18,149 bases of DNA, from NCBI GenBank assembly GCA_964058805.1, contig CAXKVV010001622.1, positions 1 through 18,149 of the forward strand, written 5' to 3'. Shown one piece after another: positions 9,144 to 18,149 of this stretch; position 1 is the first letter of the stretch, and the number at the start of each line of letters is the position of its first letter. The notes beneath the pieces were generated by a model. It was not told the origin of the DNA. It did no database searches and worked only from the letters and a program-made list of their open reading frames with translations. Made by a program: the position numbers and the translations under genes. This stretch comes from Schoenoplectus triqueter (taxonomy: Eukaryota; Streptophyta; Magnoliopsida; Poales; Cyperaceae).

Positions 9144-10649
9144 GGTAAATAATTCTCTTTTTTAAGAAAAAATTGGGCTTGTATGATATCTTAAAATAAC
9201 ATAAACCAAAACGAAGTTCAATCTCACAAACCTTGTATTGCATCGAATTAAAAATTATAAAAATAATCAGTACATATACATTTATTTTAAGAGTGGAACC
9301 ATAGATGGTGGATTATTTAACAATTGACAACCATAAAACATGTTTTTTATTCTAAAATTCAACATTTGAAATATAAATTATATACTATATATACAGAGAG
9401 AGAGTAAAAATACTGTAAGCTTAAACTTACAGAGGTCTTTCATGAGGTTAACTCCTCAAAAAATACATCAAATCATCTCCAAATTTTAATTTATCACGCT
9501 CATTAAATTTTTTATATGAAAATCTTGTGGAATGCAAAAATTTGGAGTATTCTGAGCTTTTTAAGTCATAATTTTTAATTTTTGAAAATCAACTCAAATA
9601 ATAATAATATATTTAATACTTGAACATCATTTTAAAAAATTAAAAACGGTGACTTAAAAAACTCAAAACAAGTTATTCATCCATTAAAATTTTTAAAGCA
9701 TGTAATGATTCAAGATAATGTTTTTGGATAAAATATCAGACAATATTTAAATTCTTAAGCTCAACAATATTCTATAATTACTTTGCATTTTAAGAATTTT
9801 AACAAATCTATTTAAAAGGTGATGTTAAAATTTCATTGTCAACCATATGAATGAGATATAAAATTAATTCTCAAAAAGTGAGATCTCTAAGATGGACTGC
9901 ATAGACCTAATACAAATTTTAAAATCATCCAGTCAATGATCAAGCGTCAATAAGGCTGCTTATTTCTTAAATTACTAACAGATTTTGTATTATACATCGC
10001 GTGAGCATATACACTGTTGATATTAATTTTTAATAAATACAATTTTTGAAAGCTAACAGTTCATTTTTGTCATTTAAAATTATAAATAGTAGTATTTTTA
10101 GAAAAAAAAAATACTCGTCAAGCAACTCATATTTAAATATTTAAAAATATAGTCTTTGTCATTTAAAATTTAAAATAGAGTACCGTCTTTGTCATCAAAT
10201 TAAATACCTGCTCTCAATTTATTAATGCGACAATTATATGATATGACGTCGACAAGATTTTAGGCCGATCACCGAGTAATATACTTGTTAGCATGACCCG
10301 TTCTTGATGAATGACAATACAAGATGGGAACACTCTATTTTTATAACTTATTCCAAAAATAGTAAAAAGAACCCAACACAATTTGGAAGTTTGGATCTAC
10401 AAATTTTTCTGTGCGTTTCAATTTCATCACATAAATCGATATAAAATCTACAACTAACATTTCAAAAGAAGAACCAAGGAAAAAAAATTCTGCCCAATAA
10501 CAATTTCTATAATTTGCTGAAAGCCTGAAACAGAAGAAATAAAACAACCCTCCACTATTGCCCAATCAAATGAAATAAAACGAAAAAAATGAACCATTCT
10601 AAAAAAATGAAAATAAAAGAATATGCTGACACACTTAAGCGTTCATATT
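9144..10649. other. AT-rich spacer between XRI1-like 3' end and the MITEs
   Basis: No gene is supported; all open frames are short and of AT-rich random character. It holds a perfect 7-bp stem (CTGTAAG at 9413-9419, CTTACAG at 9426-9432), an adjacent TGAGG/CCTCA pair near 9444, and an 11-bp inverted repeat (CTCCAAATTTT at 9477-9487, AAAATTTGGAG at 9537-9547). Degenerate direct repeats of TTTGTCATTTAAAATT occur around 10065-10195. The part nearest 10649 should contain the 3' untranslated region of the XRI1-like gene; a minus-strand AATAAA lies at 10223-10218. Confidence 0.5.
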
Positions 10650-12480
10650 TCATCCTTTGGTCCTAAGTATAGTGATGCTTCCTTTGCCGCCTTCAGTGGA
10701 TATTTTCTTTTTACCAACCACAGGTTTACCGGAGAACTGTGAAATTGGGTATGCAAAATTTCCAATGTGTTGTAATTTTTTCTTTAACACGGGAGGAGCA
10801 TGGATTTTTGCATTTATGTCATTTAAAGTTACACCCTCTGGAACTTCAAATGGCTTGATCATGGTAAATGGATAAGCCACTGATGAAGAAACCTTTTTAG
10901 GTGCCTTTATGACTGTTTTTTTACCTGCAAAAAAGAAAAAAGAATCAAAATTTAGAGCCTGCTTTTATAATTGTATGCCAGTATATACCTCAAATGACAA
11001 TAATTTCATTTTTATCTGAGATAAGGTTTAATATATTACGAAGTTCGGAAAATAAAATTTGATATTACAGAGACAAACGGAAAATTCAATTTGATACCAC
11101 AAGATATTTAAAATTTGAAATTTTGAGTATACTTAAACCTAAGCACACTGGTACAATACAATGATGATTGTCTCTACCAAGTTGCCTTTGATTAGTTCAC
11201 ATTATATACCTTTGAAAATTTTAAGCGTGGAGAGTTTAGTAATTTGTTCGACAACCTCGCTTTCCCCATCAGCTGCTCCATCACCAAGCCCTATGTGAAA
11301 AAAACAATAATATATTATTATGACTTGCCTAAGCACGACAATGCCAGAACCCAGTGGGGTTCCGTACATACTAATTAACCTCCTTTGTCATTTTAACAGA
11401 ATTAGTTTCATGTACAAATTTGACTGAATGAAGTGGGAGTAATGCCTGACATTACCTGAAATGTTAATTTTGTCAAAAGGGGGTGCAGCATAGTTCTTGC
11501 TACATGACCTATAAGAAAAAAAATAGCAAATACTAAATAGAGATGAAAGAAAATAATCAACAGAAACAAAAAACAAGTACAAATTCACAAATTCACTATG
11601 AACCACCTAGAATTTTTCTGCTTTCAAACATAGAGGCGTAAATTAATTTTCTTTTAAAAGATCACAAAAAGAACTCTTTCCTTTCTTTGAGACCAAATTA
11701 TCATTGGTCAGGTGTAAGAAATTATCACTCTTTATTTAGCTTTAAAGGGTAATAATCAGTAGCAACATTTTGAGGTCTGCTGACTGGTCCAGTGTAATAA
11801 ACCCTTTTCTTTAATATATGGAGTACGAAAGAACAATCATACGTCTCGTCTGAGCTGTAATAGGATAATTTTTCCGGGGTAGAATTGCCGCTCCACCATT
11901 CTGACGAGTGACTCAGTCCTTTGTGAGGGGCACTGGCATATTCTGAGAGAGAGATGATAAATCAGATATCCATGCTGCACAAACTAAAATTTTACAGTTG
12001 TTATATTACTGCACGTAACATTAATTCTGTATTTTTTTCCCTTTTGGGTTTCTTTGTGTTGTGACAAAGCAGAACTGCGTGTCTAGACCAAAAATGCTAA
12101 TAACAAGGAGAAAAAAATGAGATTGAGATTTTTATGGTCCAAAATGGTACCAAAACTAATACACTGAAATTTTTTCTCAACCTCTGATAGTTTGATCGTT
12201 CATGGCCCCATTTGCCAAATCCTAAGATCGAAAGACGTGAAGTTTTGTTATTTTGTAGTATTTTTTTGGAAATAAGGTGAAATAATTTGGTCCACCTTAT
12301 ATTTCAGAATAAAATTAAAAATTTAACACCAAACATGTTGCCTCGACTGGCCCACCTGGAGGCCAAGAAAACCTTGTCCATTGACAGGAATCGACCGATC
12401 AAGTCGCCCAGGTTAACACAAGTCAACATTTACACAAGAACTAGTCAAACCTCTTTAGTACACCAAATGTCAGAGACAAA

Positions 12481-12515
<35 letters not shown>

Positions 12516-15500
12516 TGCCTGGATAGTTAGAAATGGAATTGGTGCTATTGTGTAAGCTCTCTGAAATGCCGTTGCTGCTTGTCGAACTCTGTGCCCACCA
12601 AATAACAAACTATTAGCATCTAGCACCACAACCAAAAGGTGATGTGCGAAAATATGCATAAATATTTCTGCAAAGCTATTAACAATAGGTTTATCCTTCA
12701 AACAAGTGGAAAGCAGTAATCATCATGGTCTAAGAAAAAAGTATCTCACATAACATAGAAGTATTTTTGAGATTGTAAACTAAAAGTGTTTACTAATTTA
12801 GATGTTTTTACAGATAAAACAAGATATATTTCCAAAGGATGAAAATGCTAAGCTGTCATGTTGGTTATTCTCAAGGTTCCACATGGAAGTGAAAGCATAC
12901 AACTAACAAAAACCAACCAAAGCTCTTCTCGAGTAGTTGACTTAGCAACCTTTTAGCTTTTAATGACATTTACATTTAGAAACAGTAGTTGGAGTTGTAC
13001 AATTTTCAAAAGGACCAAACATCCCAGATTTATATAATTGCACAGAAATACACATAAAAGAAAAAAGGGGGAAAAAACAGAAGTCGCATAAATATTGTTT
13101 TCTACCTTCTGACATGCAAAAGGAGCATTTCTCATCTTCAAAAAAAATTTTGTAAATGTTTTCAAAGTATTGCATTATCTAACGAAGCAAATAGATTGTG
13201 ATGTTTTTTACAAGATTATGTGAAAAGGAAAGAACCCAAAAACAAATGCAGGTAAAAGAAAGTTAGAAGCAGGTGTGTAGGACAACATTGAAAAAGGAGC
13301 ATTTCTCGTCTTCAAAAAAAAATTGTAAATGTTTTCAAAGTATTGCATTATCTAACGAAGCAAATAGATTGTGATGTTTTTTACAAGATTATGTGAAAAG
13401 GAAAGAACCCAAAAACAAATGCAGGTAAAAGAAAGTTAGAAGCAGGTGTGTAGGACAACATTGCACAGCACAATACACAGAACATATATAAAAAATAATA
13501 CAAAAGGCCAAAATATATGGCTATATGGATGATTAAAAGGAAAAAAATTACCAGGGAATAAGATGTAAAATATGATCCATGATAATCATTTGTTTGTTTT
13601 ATTGTTATTTTAACAGAAAACATGCATAGAAGAAAAAAAATAAGAACACTAGTAAAACGAACATTTACCACGGAAGTAAGAGTAGAAGATGTAATTGGAT
13701 TTTTCTCAGCATCTTCTCCATTTGAATCAGATGTAAACTGAAGCATTTTTCTTCTTTTAATCATAGAAGGAGGTTCTGAAATCTCCTCTTGCAGCCCCTT
13801 GTTGTAATCTGTCCAAAAGACACCCATTCAATTCTTTAATTGTAATTTCTTAAGATATACAATCCTTTTACTGTTTTCTTTGGTTTTCTAAAACTAAGGA
13901 CTCCTGTACCAAAGTTTCATATAAAATGTCAAAACTGTATTTTTTTTGTTCCTACAATATTTTTTTTTTAAATAATAAATAAAAAAGACATTATCTTCAT
14001 TACCAAAGGGAATATTTTCAAAATCCATGCACTCCTTCATTGGAGTTTGATCTTCAAGCAAGCGTAAGAGGTCATTTTCATCTTGGTTGTAATCAGCCCA
14101 CAAGAGGTTAGCAAAGTCTGCATTTCAAATGCGGTACATAATCAGCCAAGTACAAATTGTAGTTAGATTGATGATAAAATCAGCCAAGTACAAATTGTAG
14201 TTAGATTGATGATAACCTAAACATTAAGAACAGTAACCACAATTTGGTTCTAACTTTTTTTTCTTTATCCCCCCCTTGCTTCATATGCATATATGGGACA
14301 TTGTAGGCAAAACAGTTCAGTTTTGTACAGTTCCATAACAATATATTGCATGTGCATATCAAGCCTTTTGTTGTGTTACTTGTGTACCACCAAGTACAAA
14401 TTTTAGACACAAGATCCAGGTTTCATTACTGAAAAAATTATTGATTTGTGGAGCAAGGTATTGAGCCATCCTGGTACCATGCAGTTGATTCATATGTTGG
14501 TGGTTTTCAATATAAACCAGAATTGCAGCATTTACCAATTGTTGGGTTACTTGTCAGGCAGTAGTCTTCTTCTTTCCATTCCCAGAAATCACTGACATAG
14601 ATTAAATAATAGGTTTAATCAGTATAATTAATGGTCAACACTAAATTAAAAGAACACTAAAATATCAAAAAGATGGAAGATGTCATTGTCGGATTAAGTA
14701 TAACGAACGAACGAACAACAAAGCCTTTAATCCCAAATAAATTAGGGTAGGCTAGAAATGAAACCCATTCCGAAATCGTAGAGATCAAAGATCTCAAATA
14801 TCAAAAAATAATAATAGTGATAGTGATAATGATACTGATACTGATAGAAATGATGATGATGATGATGATGATGATGATAATGACAATGATGATGATGATG
14901 AAATCAATATGATAATAATAATAACAGCAATAAATTGTCAGATTAAGTACACTAAATTTACCGAAAGGCTGTTTCCAAGAAATTAATTGTATTGATTGGA
15001 GACAAGGTAAAATTTGTAGAGCACAAATTATTAGTCCATTAGATAAACATTGATGGTATCAATTTCATCTTACCATTAGTATCAAGTATAAACCAATATG
15101 CAACATAGATCCTTGCATAATTTTTAAAACTCGTTTCCCAATTTAAATGTTTATAAAAATAAGCATAAACTTATTTTCAAAAAATATATATATTAGAATA
15201 AACTTAATGATCTGGAACCTGAAATTTTTGGTTGAGCACATGATTTATTGATATTTGGGTAATATAGAACATAAGGAATAAATTAAACTCAGCCAGGCAA
15301 TATGGAAACACTTAGACATGCAATTTCAACAATGACATTCGACTTAAATAAAACAACTTGTTTTGTACATAAACTGTGAAAGAAACAGGCTGGGAATGAA
15401 GATGCAAATCTGACAATGGCTATATTTGTTAACAAAACCAAGCTGATCATATATGGACAGGGTACCAACTAAAGTATGTGTCGCAGGATGATAGGAATCG

Positions 15501-16301
15501 AATTAACTACGTGGTAGTTAAAAATAGGAAAATTCAAAGAAAAAACTGCATCAACTGTAATATGATTGATAACTATTTATGAGATCATGGAAAAATTGAT
15601 TAAAGTGATGAAAGTGTCCCGAAAAGAAGATTTGGAAAAGATAAATAGCCAACAAAATGATAAGCAAATAATGTGGGATGACATGGTAAGACTCAATTTT
15701 GAAGTGTGAGAAAAAAATAAATAAATAAAAATATCGTCTAAAGTAGGAAATACAAAATTCACTGATATGATAGTATAAAGTTACTGAAAGAACTAATTAA
15801 TCATTACAAAAGTGTTTCTTAACAAACAATTGGAACCTGATGTAGGTTAAGATGCATACAATGCGCCGCTTGATCATGGAGGAGTCCATGGACCGATAAA
15901 AAGCGCTCAAAAGAGGAAATAGAAAGGGGGAATGCAAAAAATGAAATATGAATTTATGGCTTCCATTAATAGAGGCTCGAAAAATCCCAATTATAGCTCG
16001 ACATTGTCAATAACCTGGATAGGATGTCAACATTGAACCTGACTGATTTTTTCCCCGAGTAAAATGGAACCAATTGCTACAACAAGAACTCCCACTTTGG
16101 TGTAAAAAATCATTGTTCCTTTGAAACCCAATACCGATTAACAGCAGATCGGGTGATTTAAGCAGAGATTGAGAAAATACTCATTAAACCCATTAAAAGT
16201 TGGGGAAGGTTTAACTTGAAGCAGGAAATGTAGATTAAAAGAAGCAAACAATCTCACATGCTATCTTTTCTCTCGTCGTCGGTGCCGTTGTGAAGCTCCA
16301 T
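10650..16301 (-). CDS. XRI1: XRI1-like protein (X-ray induced transcript 1 family)
   Basis: Ten inferred coding exons: 16301-16258, 14591-14536, 14117-14004, 13808-13669, 13135-13106, 12588-12519, 11942-11843, 11508-11456, 11290-11210 and 10924-10650, about 320 residues. Family marks are FWEWKEEDYCL (17-27), LWADYNQDENDLL with DQTPMKECMDF (39-66), a basic IKRRKMLQF (88-96; possible nuclear signal), VAYPFTMIKPFEVPEGVTL and FSGKPVVGKKKISTEGGKG in the last exon, and the terminal SITILRTKG. Arabidopsis XRI1 is strongly induced by ionising radiation, binds MND1 and is needed for meiosis and pollen development; I infer a similar nuclear role. Exons 1-4 and 7-10 join cleanly in phase at GT-AG introns. 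Exon 5 (30 nt) and the exon 6 donor (GC instead of GT) are less certain. Intron 1 is long (1.67 kb). It may be a diverged paralog. Confidence 0.85.
12481..12515. repeat. Microsatellite (AC)6(AG)11 at an XRI1-like splice donor
   Basis: An uninterrupted (AC)n run passes into an (AG)n run; on the gene strand it reads (CT)n(GT)n. It begins four bases into the intron that follows inferred exon 6, so repeat-length changes would directly alter the donor context. Confidence 0.95.
13118..13463. repeat. 173-bp tandem duplication in XRI1-like intron 4 / exon 5
   Basis: Copy one is 13118-13290 and copy two is 13292-13463. They are almost identical: one substitution (CTCATC versus CTCGTC) and one small difference in the A/T homopolymer. 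On the gene strand each copy contains the T-rich tract, the AAG acceptor and the first ~18 nt of the 30-nt exon 5. Only the 13118-13290 copy continues into the GTAGAA donor at 13105. The high identity indicates a recent event. Confidence 0.95.
14141..14215. repeat. 38-bp perfect tandem duplication in XRI1-like intron 2
   Basis: A 37-bp unit starting ATCAGCCAAGTACAAATTG occurs at 14141-14177 and 14179-14215 without a mismatch, spaced by one A. It lies in the intron between exons 2 and 3, close to the exon 3 acceptor at 14118, and looks recent. Confidence 0.95.
14699..14800 (+). repeat. Decayed copy of a dispersed plant repeat
   Basis: After an (AACG)3 run, the segment ACAACAAAGCCTTTAATCCC, followed by AGGGTAGGCTAGAAATGAAA, resembles a core (AAAGCCTTAGTCCCAAA...GGGGTAGGCTA...GAAACCC) that I recall as widespread in plant genomes. 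It is in XRI1-like intron 1 and is directly followed by a trinucleotide microsatellite. The element class is not certain from this fragment. Confidence 0.45.
14806..14930. repeat. Compound (ATA)n / (TGATAG)n / (TGA)n microsatellite
   Basis: A run of AAT, GTGATA and ACTGAT units leads into about ten TGA repeats (14851-14880), then a second short (GAT)n block and (ATA)n. It lies in intron 1 of the XRI1-like gene, next to the dispersed repeat. Confidence 0.95.
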
Positions 16302-16700
16302 TTTTACCCGGAGAGAGATAGAGAGTGTGAAAGTGAGAGAGAGAGAGCTCTGGAGGGGTGCTCGCTCGAAAGTAAAGTGGAGAGAGTAGTCGCCTCTTGG
16401 ATTTTGCCGTTTTGATAAATAAAAAGGAAGGAGAAAATTAGGAAAACAGAAAGCACGGGTGCTCATTGGAACAGACCACAGGGTAAGGTGTAGTATTTAA
16501 TGCTTAGACCCTGAACCCAATCAACTCGGTTCCGTTGTGACGTGTACAAAAAGCAGCGTGCCTGAACCGGAGGCAAAATTGTCTCCTAGTGTTGTGCATA
16601 ACAGGCTTTTTGTAGGCCCCACGGAGCAGCGACCCACTATAAGATGTCATGGGCTGGTGAGTTGTGATAATTGCTCTGCAGCGAAACCAACGTCCGTATA
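16302..16700 (-). promoter_or_regulatory. XRI1-like 5' leader and promoter
   Basis: Directly upstream of the start codon, the gene strand has a (CT)n-rich leader (about 16310-16390), typical of plant 5' untranslated regions. A TATA-like TTAAATA lies near 16500-16494, about 195 bp upstream of the ATG. An ACGT-core bZIP-type site occurs at 16538-16545 (TGACGTGT on the plus strand, ACACGTCA on the gene strand). These are motif matches only. I saw nothing that I could name as a DNA-damage element. Confidence 0.4.
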
Positions 16701-16944
16701 AAATAGATCATACAACGGATGATATTTCTTAATTCCTAAAAGGTGTATAATATATTTTAATTCGAAATGATTCTAAGAATTACTCGTATCACATACATTG
16801 TATAATTTTACACGTCAATATATATTCAAACAAATCAAAAAGTTTAATTTGTTTCTTTTTTTTCTATGAATAATTATACCGTCTCATTGAGGAGTAGACC
16901 ACTATAATGCTTATTAAGAAAAATTAAGTGAGATTACGGTTAAT
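16701..16944. other. AT-rich spacer, nothing identified
   Basis: AT-rich sequence between the XRI1-like promoter and the foldback element. No coding frame, structured repeat or known motif could be supported. Confidence 0.4.
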
Positions 16945-17313
16945 TGTATTGTACGGATACATCTGTCTATTGTCTCAAAATTTTAAATTTTAAGTAAAAA
17001 AATGATCGATCTAAACCACTTATTATTATCTCTATATAAAACTCTTATGGCTCATCAAATTTTATATAATTTAAAAAAATATATATTATTTTTCAAATGA
17101 AAAAAATCGTCCTTATTGCATGATCCATAATTATTAAATCAAATAATTTCCTCCTCATTCGAAAAAAATAATATTTTTTTAAAAAAATATAAAATTTAAC
17201 TAGCTAGTAGAGTTTAACATGGAGATTACATCGAGCGATTTGAATCGATCATTTTTACTTAAAATTTGAAATTTTAAAATGACACACGAATGCATCCATT
17301 TACCATCTCCAGA
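16945..17313. repeat. Large imperfect inverted repeat (foldback/MITE-like)
   Basis: The left arm (about 16950-17103) and the reverse complement of the right arm (about 17157-17310) align along their length around a centre near 17130. Shared blocks include GGATACAT/GGATGCAT, AAATTTTAAGTAAAAAAATG with GATCGAT, AAACTCT, AAATTTTATAT, TTTAAAAAAATAT and TTTTTC-AATGA. The loop is about 50 bp. There is no coding capacity. I could not define a clean target-site duplication, so the superfamily is open. A transcript would fold into a long hairpin. Confidence 0.65.
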
Positions 17314-17535
17314 TTAAACTTTCCTTTTCTGTATATGTTAACTTACTATTTTTTTTTTTTTTCAACGATAGAGCCCTAACTTTTTTATAGTTGCTACTTT
17401 TTGAAAACTATATAATATATCAGTTACATCAGTGACGGATCTAGCTTTCAAATAAGCTCAGATACATTTCTATAAATTAAAGTCTATATTAAAAAAATTT
17501 CAACAAATCCAGACACAATCATCTATTTCTATGTA
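17314..17535. other. AT-rich spacer between the foldback and the Helitron-type end
   Basis: No gene is visible. A T13-15 homopolymer occurs near 17350. Around 17430 a GTGACGGATCTAGC stretch resembles the start of dispersed plant repeats, but no boundary could be set. Confidence 0.4.
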
Positions 17536-17563
17536 CTAGCAAGAAACCCGCCTGTAGTGCGGG
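17536..17563 (-). mobile_element. Helitron-type 3' terminus
   Basis: On the minus strand CCCGC (17563-17559), a 7-nt loop and GCGGG (17551-17547) form a hairpin, followed seven bases later by CTAG with a T next to it at 17535. A GC-rich hairpin shortly before a terminal CTRR at an A/T insertion site is the 3' end structure of plant Helitrons. The element body would extend toward higher coordinates. I could not find a convincing 5' TC end, so the other boundary is unknown or outside the window. Confidence 0.5.
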
Positions 17564-18149
17564 CTCATATTAGTTGATGAATACCTATTTTAACTCGGCA
17601 AATAGCGTGGAATTAGTTAATGCATTTTTGATTTGTGCTTTGTGCGTTTTTTAGTTTTTATTGATTAATTTATTTTGATTTTGATAGAGTAATACTATAA
17701 TTATTCCCATTATGAATACCCTCACTTATTTGCGTTTGAATAGAGCAGCCAATTTTTTTATCTATAAAACAATTCTAACTTTCTATATTATAATATCTTG
17801 CGTTTGAATAGAGCAGCCAATTTTTTTTATCTAACAAAATCGGACTTTCTTTATAGTAATATATTGTGCACTGTGCCGTGAATAAAAATGTCCAAACCTT
17901 ATTTTATACAAAATTAGCTTTGTTTCTTCATGGCACGTTGATAAATTCAAAATATTCCTCCTCAAAATAAGCAAATAATCTTTCTAATGCACAATTTTTT
18001 TTCACGTTCTTTTCTTCAAGAGGAGTTCAGATGCTTTCTTTAAATTAAAAAAATCTTTAACCGGTCAAAAACAAAGAAGTAAACTGCTCAGATTTAATGT
18101 CCACGTTGCTGAATTTCGCTTATGCATATCAAGCACCTCTCAAACATAT
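17564..18149. other. AT-rich non-coding tail of the window
   Basis: No gene is supported. Apart from a 68-bp tandem duplication, the stretch shows only AT-rich sequence. If the adjacent hairpin and CTAG are a true Helitron end, part or all of this stretch is the body of that non-autonomous element. Confidence 0.35.
17731..17866. repeat. 68-bp diverged tandem duplication
   Basis: TGCGTTTGAATAGAGCAGCC, followed by an AATTTTTTT tract and TATCTA, starts at 17731 and again at 17799 (period 68). The first 35 bp are nearly identical, and the later part (AACTTTCTATATTATAATAT versus GACTTTCTTTATAGTAATAT) has diverged more. Confidence 0.85.

Noticed and set aside
12953..13175. Two overlapping minus-strand ORFs of about 70 codons
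   Set aside because: Both read through the 30-nt exon candidate into AT-rich intron without homology; only the 30-nt segment fits the gene's phase.
15853..15889. Minus-strand ATG frame MDSSMIKRRI followed by GTATGC, a possible alternative first exon of the XRI1-like gene
   Set aside because: Splicing from this phase into exon 2 (14591) gives an immediate TGA stop, so it cannot supply a coding start; at most it could be non-coding.
17420..17520. GTGACGGATCTAGC stretch resembling the start of a dispersed plant repeat
   Set aside because: The match is too short and no ends, inverted repeats or target duplication could be defined.

Overview
The window is nuclear DNA from a flowering plant, most likely a dicot. 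The evidence is AT-rich intergenic DNA, many short GT-AG introns, decayed Ty1/copia, hAT-like and Helitron-type elements, and two multi-exon genes whose proteins belong to plant families. Both recognised genes lie on the minus strand, head to tail. No bacterial-type operon, CRISPR array, tRNA or rRNA was seen.

Layout. Positions 1-2368 hold the 5' half of a decayed Ty1/copia retrotransposon on the minus strand (LTR, primer-binding site, broken gag, protease and integrase start); the rest lies beyond the window's left edge. Positions 2434-2759 (plus strand) look like the last two exons of an unidentified gene ending in a membrane segment. It converges on the next gene.

Positions 3213-8110 (minus) encode the complete translation initiation factor eIF3 subunit h in 12 coding exons, about 339 residues, every junction in phase. 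Its short GC-rich 5' leader carries a telo-box. It is bounded upstream by a hAT-like element of about 640 bp, followed by a 203-bp hAT-type MITE. A 1.5-kb AT-rich spacer with small inverted repeats follows.

Positions 10650-16301 (minus) encode an XRI1-like protein (X-ray induced transcript 1 family; DNA damage response and meiosis). I reconstruct 10 coding exons and about 320 residues. Two junctions are unusual: a 30-nt exon partly copied by a 173-bp tandem duplication, and a probable GC-AG intron whose donor abuts a (CT)n(GT)n microsatellite. Beyond the XRI1 promoter lie a large foldback (MITE-like) inverted repeat, a Helitron-type 3' terminus and a 68-bp tandem duplication.

The two genes act in different processes (translation initiation; genome stability and meiosis), and nothing in the sequence suggests a joint function. 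I found no convincing new biological system. The most useful points are the corrected exon structures, the transposon boundaries with target-site duplications, and the possible unannotated convergent gene. All splice calls were made by eye from frame continuity and family resemblance.
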